DNA of 29,964 nt from Paracoccaceae bacterium (GTDB lineage: Bacteria > Pseudomonadota > Alphaproteobacteria > Rhodobacterales > Rhodobacteraceae), in contig SKOX01000159.1 in assembly GCA_007119835.1 (NCBI GenBank), positions 1-29,964 on the forward strand. The letters run 5' to 3'. Of the stretch, positions 7,598 through 15,513 are shown in pieces (within the stretch, counting starts at the first letter, position 1; the number at the start of each line of letters is the position of its first letter). Below the pieces are notes generated by a model. It was not told the origin of the DNA and ran no database searches. It saw nothing but the letters and a program-made list of their open reading frames with translations. Position numbers and translations under genes: made by a program.

Positions 7598-9915
7598 GGC
7601 GCACGCTGACTGCCCTCGCGCTGCTCGCCGGAGCCGGCGCGGCAGCGGCCCAGGAGGGCGGGCCGATCCGCACGGGCGAGCATGCGAGCTTCTCGCGCAT
7701 CGTCATGACGATCGTGCCGACCACCGAGTGGTCGCTTGAGATCGGCCCGCGCGAGGCGACCGTCGTCTTCCCCGGCCGCGAGATCGACTTCGGGACCGAG
7801 GAGGTCTGGCAGCGGATCCCGCGTACGCGCGTCACCGCGATCCAGCCGATGCGCCGTGAGGACGGCACTGCCGTGCGCGTCGCCCTCGGCTGCGACTGCC
7901 GGGTCACGGCATCCTTCGTCGGCGCGCGCCACCTCGCGCTCGACATCCACGACGGCGCGGCAAGCGCAGGCGCAGGCGCCGGGGCGACGGCGACCGCTGA
8001 CGGCGAAGACCCGTTGGCGGCCTCGGCGCTGGAGGATGGTGCGGCCGCCGCCCGGCCGTCGCTGGAAGAAGCCGAGCGCGGCCTGCGCGCGCAGATCGCC
8101 CGCGCAGCCGAGCAGGGCGTCATAACTTTGAACGACGAGGCGCCAGCGGAGGCAGAGGTCCGGAAGGTGGAGGCACAGACGCCTTCTCCGCCCGCACCGG
8201 CCGCCGACGCATCGTTCGGCCGCGAAGACCCGGACCATGCGGCAACCGGCCCTCTCGCTCGCCCGGCGGACGAGGCACCTTCGCAGCCGGCAGCGACGGC
8301 GGACGCGGGCTGGGAGGCGCTGCATGCCCAAGTGCAGGTCGAGGCCGCGACCGTGTTCGATCGCCACGGCGCTGGCCGTGCGACCGGGCCAGCCCCGCAC
8401 CCCGAGTGCCGGCCGGACGAGGTGTTCGACGTCGCGCGCTGGTCCGACGGCCGGCCGCTTCCCGACCAGGCGGTCGAGCTCCGCCGCCTCCTCGTCGGCG
8501 AGTTCGACCGGCCGAACGGCGCCGTCGTTCGCGATCTGGCGCGGCTGCACATCCGCTACGGCCTCGGCGCCGAGGCGGCCGAGATCCTGCGTGGCTTCGA
8601 CGCGGAGGTGGAGCACCGCGCGCTCCTGGCCGACCTTGCCCGCGTCGTCGAGAACCGCGCGCCGGACGGGCCTCTTGCCCGCGACATCGCCTGCCCCGGG
8701 CGGCACGGCCTCTGGCTCGCCAAGGCCGGTCAACCGGCGATGATCGCCTCGGAGCGGCATTTCCGCTCATTGCGCACGGCCCTCGAGGAGATGCCGCCGG
8801 CGCTGCGCGTCGTCGTGGGCTCCGAACTCGTCGGACGGTTCCTCGACGCCGGCCGCATCGCGCAGGCCCGCGTCCTGCATGACGTCGTGGTGAGGCCGGG
8901 AATGGAGGCCGACGCCGCCATGCGCCTCGCCTCGGGCCGCCTCGCGGCGGCCGAGCGGCGCCTGCCCGAAGCCGAAGCATGGCTGACGGGGCTCATCGAG
9001 GGGAACGCGCCCAATGCGGGCGACGCGGTGCTTGCCCTGGTTGGCGCCCGACTGGCGAGCGGCGCCGCTGTGCCCGACGCCTGGATCACCGATCTGCGCG
9101 TTCTCGCGCTCGAGCAGCGCCGCGGCGAGCGCGAGCCGCAGGCGCGCACGCTGATCGCCGAGGCGATGGTCCGAAACGGCGACCTGCGCGGCGCCTTCGG
9201 CGAGCTTGCCGCCCTCGCTGCAGACCGCCCGGAGTCGACCGGCGCCGTGGAGGCCGTGGCCGTCAGGCTGCTCGTGGAGGCCGAGCCGGAGAAGGTCGGG
9301 CGCGCGGCCTATGCCGAGGCCGCGATCGGCCACCGCGCGATGATGAGCGAGGCCGCGGCAAACGACGCGGCGCGCGTCACGGTCGCAACGCGGCTCCTCG
9401 AGCTCGGGCTTCCGGCACCGGCGCTCACGATGGTCGCTCCTGCCGAAGCGCGCGGGTCGCGAGCGGCGCGCATCGTCGCAGCACAGGCGCGGCTGGCGCT
9501 GGGGGAGAGCGCGGAGGCCCTCGAAACCCTGGCCGGGCTTGCCGGCGGCGACGTGGCTTCGCTCCGCGCCCGCGCCCATGCAATGGCGGGAGATTTCGCG
9601 GCCGCGGCCACGGAAGTGGAAGCGGCCGGGATGGCGGCGGCGGCCCCCTCCTACGCCTGGGCCGGCGGTGACTGGGCGCGGGCCGCAGGTTCGGCCGATC
9701 CCCTTCAGGCGGCGATGGCCGCGTGGATGGCCGGCGGAGCGGACGCGGAGACGCCTGCGGACCTGCCTGCGCCGCTCACGCCCGAGGCCGTGTTCCGCCT
9801 TCCCCTGCCCTCCGTGGAGCGGCCGTCCATTGCCGCCGCCCGGTCTCTCGTCGAGGGTGGACGCGATGTCGGCGGCGTTCTCGCCGCGATCCTAACCGAC
9901 ACGCCCGACGAGTGA
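7594..9915 (+). CDS. Large exported helical-repeat protein coupled to motA, function unknown
   Basis: I recognise no characterised family. The 773-residue product begins with a signal peptide (residues 1-20, ending AAAAQ). A beta-rich domain follows at about 28-120, with HASFSRIVMTIVP, a Cys pair in LGCDC and a closing HLALDIHDG, resembling AMIN-type or similar small envelope domains. Residues about 120-255 are an Ala/Pro/Glu-rich low-complexity linker. The rest (about 260-773) is Ala-rich and helical with a TPR/Sel1-like rhythm, with Cys in PECRPDE and IACPGRHG. Its ATG overlaps the motA stop (ATGA). With a MotE-like chaperone upstream, a role as a periplasmic stator accessory, functionally like MotC, is a reasonable inference but is not shown. 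Confidence 0.7.
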   Translation: MRRTLTALALLAGAGAAAAQEGGPIRTGEHASFSRIVMTIVPTTEWSLEIGPREATVVFPGREIDFGTEEVWQRIPRTRVTAIQPMRREDGTAVRVALGCDCRVTASFVGARHLALDIHDGAASAGAGAGATATADGEDPLAASALEDGAAAARPSLEEAERGLRAQIARAAEQGVITLNDEAPAEAEVRKVEAQTPSPPAPAADASFGREDPDHAATGPLARPADEAPSQPAATADAGWEALHAQVQVEAATVFDRHGAGRATGPAPHPECRPDEVFDVARWSDGRPLPDQAVELRRLLVGEFDRPNGAVVRDLARLHIRYGLGAEAAEILRGFDAEVEHRALLADLARVVENRAPDGPLARDIACPGRHGLWLAKAGQPAMIASERHFRSLRTALEEMPPALRVVVGSELVGRFLDAGRIAQARVLHDVVVRPGMEADAAMRLASGRLAAAERRLPEAEAWLTGLIEGNAPNAGDAVLALVGARLASGAAVPDAWITDLRVLALEQRRGEREPQARTLIAEAMVRNGDLRGAFGELAALAADRPESTGAVEAVAVRLLVEAEPEKVGRAAYAEAAIGHRAMMSEAAANDAARVTVATRLLELGLPAPALTMVAPAEARGSRAARIVAAQARLALGESAEALETLAGLAGGDVASLRARAHAMAGDFAAAATEVEAAGMAAAAPSYAWAGGDWARAAGSADPLQAAMAAWMAGGADAETPADLPAPLTPEAVFRLPLPSVERPSIAAARSLVEGGRDVGGVLAAILTDTPDE

Positions 9916-9948
9916 GCCGGCATGCCTGTTCCGGCAAGGCGGGGCTCA
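9913..9948. terminator. Possible bidirectional terminator between convergent genes
   Basis: Between the converging motA-linked gene and the dehydrogenase gene lie TGAGCC (9913-9918) and GGCTCA (9943-9948), with nested GCCGG (9916-9920) and CCGGC (9931-9935) as a competing pairing. There is no T-run. Placement between convergent stops is the main support. Confidence 0.3.
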
Positions 9949-9952
9949 GCTG

Positions 9953-10819
9953 TCACTGCCCGGCGCGGCGGTCGATCTCGAGCCAGAGCCCGGCGTGGTC
10001 GACGTCGCCCGCCGACTGCAGCACGGCCTCGAACAGCGCTTGGCTGACGCTGGCGTAAGGCAGCTCCACCCCAACCTCATGTGCCGCGTCAAAGGCGTTC
10101 TTCAAGTCCTTGATATGGGTGGAAACCTTGCCGCGCGCGGCAAAGTCGCGCGCGATCATCCGCTCGCCGTGCACCTCGAGAATGCGGCTCCCGGCGAAGC
10201 CGCCGGCCAGCGCCTCGCGCACGCGGGCGGGATCGGCGCCGGCGCGCTCGGCGAGGACGAGCGCCTCGGCGACCGCGCCGATCGTGTTCGCGACGATCGC
10301 CTGGTTGGCGAGCTTCGCGATCTGACCCGCGCCCGCGGGGCCGACGAGGACGGCCCGGCCCAGCGCCTCGAAGACCGGTCGCACCCGCTCGAAGGCCTCC
10401 GGCTCGCCGCCGACCATGATGGCGAGGCTGCACACCTCCGCACCCACCGTCCCGCCCGAGACCGGCGCGTCGAGATGGGCGACGCCGCGCTCGGTGAGGC
10501 GGGCCGCGTGCTCCCGCGCCTCGCCGACGCCGATCGAGCTCATGTCCGCCACGACCCCACCCGCCCGCAGCGCGTCGGCGACGCCCTGCGCGAAGAGCAC
10601 GTCGCCGACCGTCGGCCCGTCGGCGAGCATGGTCACGAGGAGGTCCGCCTCGGCCGCCACCTCCGCGGCCGAGGCCGCGAGCCGCGCGCCGTCGCCCTCG
10701 AGGGCCTGCGCCTTGGCCGGCGTCCGGTTCCAGACCGTCAGGGGAAAGCCTGCCGCCAGGATGCAGCGCGCCATCGGCACGCCCATCAGCCCCGTGCCGA
10801 TCAGTCCGACCCTGTCCAT
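9953..10819 (-). CDS. Beta-hydroxyacid dehydrogenase, 2-hydroxy-3-oxopropionate / glyoxylate reductase type
   Basis: These enzymes reduce tartronate semialdehyde, glyoxylate or succinic semialdehyde, or oxidise 3-hydroxyisobutyrate, using NAD(P). The 288-residue product has the N-terminal Rossmann motif GLIGTGLMGVPMA (residues 5-17), the substrate motif DAPVSGG (117-123) and the catalytic Lys169 in GQIAKLANQ. KDLKNAF in the C-terminal helical domain is also typical. NRT at residues 31-33, at the end of the second strand, favours NADP(H) and the glyoxylate/succinic-semialdehyde reductase branch, but the substrate cannot be fixed from sequence. GGGGAGGAAGG gives a very strong ribosome binding site before the ATG. 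Neighbours give no pathway clue. Confidence 0.85.
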   Translation of the reverse strand: MDRVGLIGTGLMGVPMARCILAAGFPLTVWNRTPAKAQALEGDGARLAASAAEVAAEADLLVTMLADGPTVGDVLFAQGVADALRAGGVVADMSSIGVGEAREHAARLTERGVAHLDAPVSGGTVGAEVCSLAIMVGGEPEAFERVRPVFEALGRAVLVGPAGAGQIAKLANQAIVANTIGAVAEALVLAERAGADPARVREALAGGFAGSRILEVHGERMIARDFAARGKVSTHIKDLKNAFDAAHEVGVELPYASVSQALFEAVLQSAGDVDHAGLWLEIDRRAGQ

Positions 10820-10940
10820 GCCTTCCTCCCCGCGCGTCGATCATCACTCTTCTGACCGGCAACGCGACCGCGCGCAACACGGCTCAGGCGCCGCGGGCGA
10901 AGGGCTGCGGCGGCGGGCAGCCGACACCGCGGCGCGTCCG

Positions 10941-10972
10941 CAAAGAAAAACGCCGGCCCAATCGGGCCGGCG
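10941..10972 (-). terminator. Intrinsic terminator of the PRC-barrel gene
   Basis: A perfect nine-base-pair stem (10951-10959 with 10964-10972, CGCCGGCCC and its complement) with a four-base loop is followed on the minus strand by TTTTTCTTTG. It lies 28 bases past the stop of the leftward PRC-barrel gene. This is the clearest Rho-independent terminator in the window and separates that gene from the dehydrogenase gene on the same strand. Confidence 0.92.
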
Positions 10973-10999
10973 CCAGTCTGTCTTAGTTCAAGCGACCGC

Positions 11000-12235
11000 T
11001 CAGTTGACCGCGGTGCCGTCGTACTCGGGCATGTTCTCGAGCTCCTCCTGGGTCGCATCGACGTAGACGCGCAGGTCGGCCCAGCCCTCGTCGTGGAGGA
11101 TCTGCATCTCATCGAAGCCGATCGCCACGGTGTGCGTGCCGAGGCCGAGGAAGCCGCCGATGTCGATCACGGCATACTCCGCCTGGCCCTCGGGCCCCAT
11201 GACCACGTCGCTGACCGAGCCGATGTTCTCGTCATTGACGTCGTAGACGTTGGCGCCGAGCAGGTTGTCGGCCGTGATCTCCTGAGCCTCGGCCTGCTGG
11301 AAGCCCTCGCGCTGCATTTGCGGCGCCGCCATCGTCTGGCGGTCACCCCGCCACTGCGGGTCCTGCTGCACGCCGGGCTGCGCCGCGGCCTGGTCCTGCG
11401 TCGCGACCTGATCCTGCTGCTGGTCGACGCCGACCGCGGCATCCTGCTGATGCTCGTCCTCGGTCACGCCCATCTGCTGCTCGCGCTGCTGGCGGAGCTG
11501 GTCGCGGTCGAATTCGGGAGCATTCTCCAGCTCCTGCGCCGTCACCTGGGTGATGACGTAGAACTGGTCCGGGTCCTGCTGGTCGTAGCCGAACTCGATC
11601 TGGTCGGTGCTGAGCGCCACTTCGCGAGCACCGATGCCGAGGAAGCCGCCGATATCGAGCACGACTGCGCGGATCTCGCCCTCCTGGTCGATGACGACGT
11701 CGTTGACCGAGCCGACATTGTCCATGCCCTCGAGCTCGTCCTGCGTCATAGCGCGGGTCTGAAGACCCATGCCGGGCTCACGCATCTGCTGCTGACCGGT
11801 CACAACCTGATCCTGCTGCATCTGCTGCGGGTCGGTGTCGGTATCCGTCGCAACCTGAGCGTCGGTGTCCGCCTGGCCTTCGGTCGCGACGGTCTCCTGG
11901 GCGGTGTCGCCCTCGGCATCCTCGACCTGAACCGTAACCTCGGCGCCGTCATCGGCGTCCTGTGCGGCCGCCTGGTCCTGCTGCGCCGTCTCGTCGGCCT
12001 GCATCTGACCCTGCTGCTGCATCTGAGCCTGGTCCTGCGCCGGCGCGTAGACCTCTGCGTCCATCAGGTCGCTTACGAAAATGTCGTTCGCCTGAGGCTG
12101 ATAGAAGCCCTGGCCGGCCATCATCTGCTGGTCCTGATCGACGCCGACCTGCATCTGCTGGTCCTGCTGCTGCTGCGCCACGGCGGGGCCGCCGATGACG
12201 AGCGCCAGAGCTGTCGTTGCAATGAGTTTTCTCAC
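11000..12235 (-). CDS. Exported Gln/Asp-rich PRC-barrel protein
   Basis: PRC-barrel domains are small beta barrels that bind protein or RNA partners; exported forms are common in alphaproteobacteria but poorly understood. The 411-residue product starts at GTG (12233-12235), six bases after GAGGAGA, giving a signal peptide (1-20, ending GPAVA) that a longer upstream start would spoil. A PRC-like domain lies at about 171-232 (DNVGSVNDVVID, DIGGFLGIG) and a second at about 320-396 (NLLGANVYDVNDENIGSVSDVV, DIGGFLGLG). A stub at 52-65 (IFVSDLMDAEVYAP) looks like the first strand of the first barrel, cut off by about 105 residues of Gln/Asp/Glu/Ala-rich sequence. A second Gln-rich linker joins the barrels. 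It stands alone, with its own terminator. Confidence 0.85.
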   Translation of the reverse strand: MRKLIATTALALVIGGPAVAQQQQDQQMQVGVDQDQQMMAGQGFYQPQANDIFVSDLMDAEVYAPAQDQAQMQQQGQMQADETAQQDQAAAQDADDGAEVTVQVEDAEGDTAQETVATEGQADTDAQVATDTDTDPQQMQQDQVVTGQQQMREPGMGLQTRAMTQDELEGMDNVGSVNDVVIDQEGEIRAVVLDIGGFLGIGAREVALSTDQIEFGYDQQDPDQFYVITQVTAQELENAPEFDRDQLRQQREQQMGVTEDEHQQDAAVGVDQQQDQVATQDQAAAQPGVQQDPQWRGDRQTMAAPQMQREGFQQAEAQEITADNLLGANVYDVNDENIGSVSDVVMGPEGQAEYAVIDIGGFLGLGTHTVAIGFDEMQILHDEGWADLRVYVDATQEELENMPEYDGTAVN

Positions 12236-12520
12236 GTTCGGTCTCCTCAAAAATGTCTCACAAGATCGAGCGGCTGGCGCCCGATCCAGATGCTTCGAGC
12301 GTCGCCTTGCCCGCATGTGGCACGACAACACCGGCTGCGACGTTTGGTTCCGGGCCCGGAAGCCAAGGCGCCGGCGAGCGGGCCGAACGCGTTGATCCGG
12401 GATCACTTTCGCACCGGCGCGCACCTGGCACGGCAGCGGGCACGGCACGGAACGGTCACATCCCATTGCCTCGCCGCAACACCTCGCATAAGCGTTCCCG
12501 CAAACACCGGAGGAAGGCCC
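12236..12520. other. Divergent intergenic region between the PRC-barrel gene and metY
   Basis: These 285 bases carry both upstream regions. A perfect 14-base palindrome, TTCCGGGCCCGGAA, lies at 12348-12361 and overlaps the candidate EcfG -35 element. I looked for a SAM-responsive riboswitch before metY (SAM-II or SAM/SAH type) and did not recognise one. Otherwise nothing distinct is visible. Confidence 0.4.
12327..12351 (-). promoter_or_regulatory. Candidate EcfG (general stress) promoter of the PRC-barrel gene
   Basis: On the minus strand GGAAC (12351-12347) is followed after 16 bases by TGTTG (from 12330). The alphaproteobacterial general-stress sigma factor EcfG recognises GGAAC-N16/17-CGTT, so this is one mismatch away. 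It would give a leader of roughly 85 bases before the GTG start. PRC-barrel genes are frequent EcfG targets, which supports the reading; a chance match is possible. Confidence 0.4.
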
Positions 12521-13810
12521 ATGTCCGAGACGCCCCACGGCTTCGACACGCTCCAGATCCACGCCGGCGCCCGGCCGGATCCGGCGACCGGCGCGCGGCA
12601 GACGCCGATCTACCAGAACACCGCCTATGTCTTCCGCGACGCCGAGCACGCGGCCGCCCTCTTCAACCTCCAGGAGGTCGGCTACATCTACTCGCGGCTG
12701 ACCAACCCCACGGTTTCGGCGCTGCAGGAGCGCGTGGCTACCCTCGAGGGCGGCGTCGGCGCGGTCGCGACCTCATCGGGCCACGCCGCCCAGATCATGG
12801 CGCTCTTTCCGCTGATGCGGCCGGGGGACAACATCGTGGCGTCGACCCGCCTCTACGGCGGCACGGTCACGCAGTTCTCGCACACCATTAAGCGCTTCGG
12901 CTGGTCGGCGACCTTCGTCGACTGCGACGACCTCGCCGCCGTCGAGGCCGCCGCCGACGCGAACACCAAGGCGATCTTCGCCGAGTCGATCGCCAACCCC
13001 GGCGGCTACGTGCACGACATTCCCGCGCTGGCCGAAGTGGCCGGGCGGCTCGGCGTGCCGCTCATCATCGACAATACCTCGGCCACGCCCTGGCTCTGCC
13101 GCCCGTTCGATCAGGGCGCGACGCTGGTCGTGCATTCGACGACCAAGTACCTCTCGGGCAACGGCACCTCGGTCGGCGGCATCATCGTCGACTCCGGCCG
13201 GTTCGACTGGACGGCCGCAGGCAAGTTCCCCTCGCTCAGCGAGCCCGAAGCCGCCTATCACGGACTGAAGTTCCACGAGACCTTCGGGCCGATGGCCTAC
13301 ACCTTCCACGGCATCGCGGTCGGCCTGCGCGACCTCGGCATGACCATGGCGCCGATGAACGCCTTCCAGACGCTCCTCGGCATCGAAACCCTTTCGCTGC
13401 GGATGGAGCGCCACGTGGCGAATGCCGTGAAGGTGGCCGAGTGGCTCGAGCGCGACCCGCGGGTGACGCGCGTCACCTATGCGGGGCTGCCGTCCTCGCC
13501 CTACAACGACCGGGCGCAGCGCCTCTACCCGAAGGGCGCGGGCGCGCTCTTCACCTTCGCGGTGAAGGGCGGCTACGACGCCTGCGTGCGCCTCGTCGAC
13601 GCGGTGGAGATCTTCAGCCACGTGGCCAACCTCGGCGACACCCGCTCGCTCATCATCCACTCGGCATCGACCACCCACCGACAGCTCACGCCCGAGCAGC
13701 AGAAGGCCGCCGGCGCCGACCCCGACGCGGTACGGCTCTCGATCGGCATCGAGGATGCCGACGATCTGATCCGCGACCTCGACCAGGCGCTCGCGAAGGC
13801 GACGGGCTGA
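12521..13810 (+). CDS. metY: O-acetylhomoserine sulfhydrylase (MetY type)
   Basis: This PLP enzyme makes homocysteine from O-acetylhomoserine and sulfide in methionine synthesis. The 429-residue product matches the Cys/Met metabolism PLP family throughout: DTLQIHAG near the start, YSRLTNPT (57-64), ATSSGHAAQ, LYGGT (111-115), the cofactor-binding Asp184 in IIDNT, and the PLP lysine Lys209 in HSTTKYLSGNG. The length of about 430 with the NGTSVGG loop is typical of MetY rather than of the shorter MetB/MetC/MetZ enzymes. The ATG follows GGAGGAAGG at good spacing. It is divergent from the PRC-barrel gene. Confidence 0.92.
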   Translation: MSETPHGFDTLQIHAGARPDPATGARQTPIYQNTAYVFRDAEHAAALFNLQEVGYIYSRLTNPTVSALQERVATLEGGVGAVATSSGHAAQIMALFPLMRPGDNIVASTRLYGGTVTQFSHTIKRFGWSATFVDCDDLAAVEAAADANTKAIFAESIANPGGYVHDIPALAEVAGRLGVPLIIDNTSATPWLCRPFDQGATLVVHSTTKYLSGNGTSVGGIIVDSGRFDWTAAGKFPSLSEPEAAYHGLKFHETFGPMAYTFHGIAVGLRDLGMTMAPMNAFQTLLGIETLSLRMERHVANAVKVAEWLERDPRVTRVTYAGLPSSPYNDRAQRLYPKGAGALFTFAVKGGYDACVRLVDAVEIFSHVANLGDTRSLIIHSASTTHRQLTPEQQKAAGADPDAVRLSIGIEDADDLIRDLDQALAKATG

Positions 13811-13860
13811 GAGCGGCGTTCGGGAACCTCAGCCCGATGCCGCGCTTTTTCTGCCATGAA

Positions 13861-13885
13861 CGGCCGGCGACATCCTCGCCGGCCG
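13861..13885. repeat. Perfect 10-bp inverted repeat after metY
   Basis: CGGCCGGCGA (13861-13870), a five-base loop and TCGCCGGCCG (13876-13885) form a perfect hairpin 50 bases past the metY stop and 20 bases before the start of the small membrane protein gene. No T-run follows on the plus strand, so it may be a weak terminator for metY or a structured leader for the next gene. Confidence 0.5.
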
Positions 13886-13905
13886 CAGCGACGGAGAAGA
13901 GCGAC

Positions 13906-14175
13906 ATGCACGACAAGTCTTTCCAGAGCGGCCTCCGCAACGGCGCAGAGCGGGCCGCCGAGCAGGCACGCGAGGCGACTGCCGAGATGCGCGACAAGGC
14001 CCGCGAGCAGGCCGATCACCTGCGCCAGCAATGGGACGAAGCCGACGAAAGGATGCACACCGCCGCGGTCATCACCCTCGGGGCCGCCGTGATGACGCTG
14101 CTCGCGGCCTTCTGGCTCGTCCGCCGGCGCCGCAAGCGCGAACCCTTCCCCACGCCAGCCGTCCATCGGCGCTGA
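13906..14175 (+). CDS. Small helical membrane protein, ElaB/YqjD-like layout
   Basis: No defined function. The 89-residue product has a hydrophilic, strongly charged N-terminal helix (residues about 1-50, rich in Ala, Glu, Arg and Gln, e.g. AEQAREATAEMRDKAREQA). One membrane helix (about 52-71, TAAVITLGAAVMTLLAAFWL) and a basic tail beginning VRRRRKR follow. This is the layout of tail-anchored, ribosome- or stress-associated proteins such as YqjD/ElaB, but sequence identity was not checked. The ATG at 13906 has GGAGAAG upstream; an ATG at 13837 would add 23 residues across the inverted repeat and is less likely. GGAAC at 13823 could be half of a stress promoter, but a matching -10 is not convincing. 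Confidence 0.6.
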   Translation: MHDKSFQSGLRNGAERAAEQAREATAEMRDKAREQADHLRQQWDEADERMHTAAVITLGAAVMTLLAAFWLVRRRRKREPFPTPAVHRR

Positions 14176-14352
14176 GCCGCCGACACGCGCGGTGGGCACG
14201 CACGGTCGCGATGCCGGTGAACGCCTCAGCGCTCCGGTGCGGACGCTGCGGTCTTGATACTATCCTGTTCGATAACAGCGCTTGCGGCGTGTCCAATGTG
14301 GACAGCCGCGGCGTCGGGGGCGCCAGACCCTGTCAGGCGCCTCGATCAGCCG
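14176..14352. other. Intergenic region with two small palindromes
   Basis: This stretch between convergent genes holds no gene I can support. It contains CTGTT-CGAT-AACAG (14265-14278) and TGTCCA-ATG-TGGACA (14290-14304), two short perfect inverted repeats that could be operator-like or part of termination structures. Neither is followed by a T-run. Confidence 0.35.
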
Positions 14353-15420
14353 TCACGGTGCCGGTGCCGGACTGTCCCCGGCATCCCGGATCAGGCAGTG
14401 GACGAAGTCGAGCTTCCCGATGACCACCGGGCTCAGAACGAAGGGGTAGAGGTCCGGCTGACCCATGCTGCGGTTGAGGCTGTTGACGGCGTATGTCAGC
14501 GGCAGCCAGGCCTCGACGAGCGTCTCGACATTCTCGACACGATATGGATCGAGCGAGATGTCGGTTGAATGCGCCGGGTCGTCGCTCACCTCCGGATCGA
14601 CGCTGAGGCCGAAGGCCGCCGCGGTGTCGAGTGTGTCGACGATGTGGAAGTAGTGTGTCCACGTCTCGGCGAAGTCCTCCCACGGATGGGCGGCCGCATA
14701 GGCCGAGACGTGCCGCTCCTGCCAGTCGGCAGGCGGGCCAACTTCGTAGTTGCGCCTGAGAGCGGCGGCGTAATCCGCCCGCTCGTCGCCGAAGGTCGCC
14801 CGCGCCTCCTCGAGCCGTCCGCCGTCGCGCACCAGCAGATCCCAGTAGTAGTGCCCGACCTCGTGGCGCAGGTGGCCAAGGAGGGTGCGGAGAGGCTCGC
14901 CCAGATCGGCACGGCGCCGCTCGCGCTCGGCCGGATCGGCTTCGGCGATGTTGATCGTCACGAGGCCGTCGGCATGACCGGTCATCACCGGTCCGCCCGC
15001 CCCCGCATCCGAGAGGAAATCGAAGGCAAGGCCGCTCTCGCCGGCATCCCGCTGCCGCCTGAGCGGCAGACCGAAGCGCATCAGCGCGTAGACGAGCCGC
15101 CGCTTCGCCGCCTCGATGCTCTGCCAGAGAGCGCGGTTTTCAGGAACGGACAGGTCCGGGATGGTGCGGTTGAGCGCGCAGGCCACGCACAGCGGCCCCT
15201 CGCTGTTCGGGTGAACGAGCCAGTTGCAGGCATCCTCGCGCGCGTTGCCGCAGCGCGCCCACACGTTGCCGTCGGGCCCCGTCAGCACGCCCTCGGCGAA
15301 GGTGCCCGTGACGAGGCGCATCTGCCGCGGGTCGAAGCCCAGCGCGTGGCCGCAGCGGGTGCAGACCGTGTTCTCGAAATAGACGAGCTGCCCGCAGGCG
15401 TCGCACTTGAAGATCTCCAT
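14353..15420 (-). CDS. Zinc-ribbon metallopeptidase-like protein
   Basis: The 355-residue product belongs to the putative zinc-binding metallopeptidase family (zinc-ribbon plus gluzincin-like domain). Its N-terminus has a zinc-ribbon pair, Cys6/Cys9 and Cys20/Cys23, and a second Cys set at 57, 65, 78 and 81. The catalytic motif HEVGH is at 186-190 (LRHEVGHYYWD), with a downstream acidic segment PWEDFAETWTHYFHI (246-260) that could supply the third zinc ligand and a substrate site. There is no signal peptide, so it should be cytoplasmic. The substrate is unknown. The ATG has GGAGGA five bases upstream. It lies 93 bases downstream of the transporter gene on the same strand. Confidence 0.85.
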   Translation of the reverse strand: MEIFKCDACGQLVYFENTVCTRCGHALGFDPRQMRLVTGTFAEGVLTGPDGNVWARCGNAREDACNWLVHPNSEGPLCVACALNRTIPDLSVPENRALWQSIEAAKRRLVYALMRFGLPLRRQRDAGESGLAFDFLSDAGAGGPVMTGHADGLVTINIAEADPAERERRRADLGEPLRTLLGHLRHEVGHYYWDLLVRDGGRLEEARATFGDERADYAAALRRNYEVGPPADWQERHVSAYAAAHPWEDFAETWTHYFHIVDTLDTAAAFGLSVDPEVSDDPAHSTDISLDPYRVENVETLVEAWLPLTYAVNSLNRSMGQPDLYPFVLSPVVIGKLDFVHCLIRDAGDSPAPAP

Positions 15421-15513
15421 GGGTTCCTCCGCGGCGGCCCCCGCCGTGCGCGCCCTAACGCCAGCTGCGAGCGACGGTTCCGCTTCGATCCGACGCGCTG
15501 ATCGAGGCCGCTG

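Noticed and set aside
11729..12082. Tandem repeat or CRISPR-like array in the Gln-rich part of the PRC-barrel gene
   Set aside because: The CTGCTG-type runs are codon-level repeats for Gln/Met/Asp inside an intact reading frame, with no constant repeat-spacer structure.
12236..12520. SAM-responsive riboswitch (SAM-II or SAM/SAH) upstream of metY
   Set aside because: Common before this gene in alphaproteobacteria, but I could not find the conserved core elements or pseudoknot here. A covariance-model scan would settle it.
13823..13847. EcfG promoter for the small membrane protein (GGAAC at 13823)
   Set aside because: At 16 or 17 bases downstream the sequence is GCTT or CTTT rather than CGTT, so only the -35 half matches.
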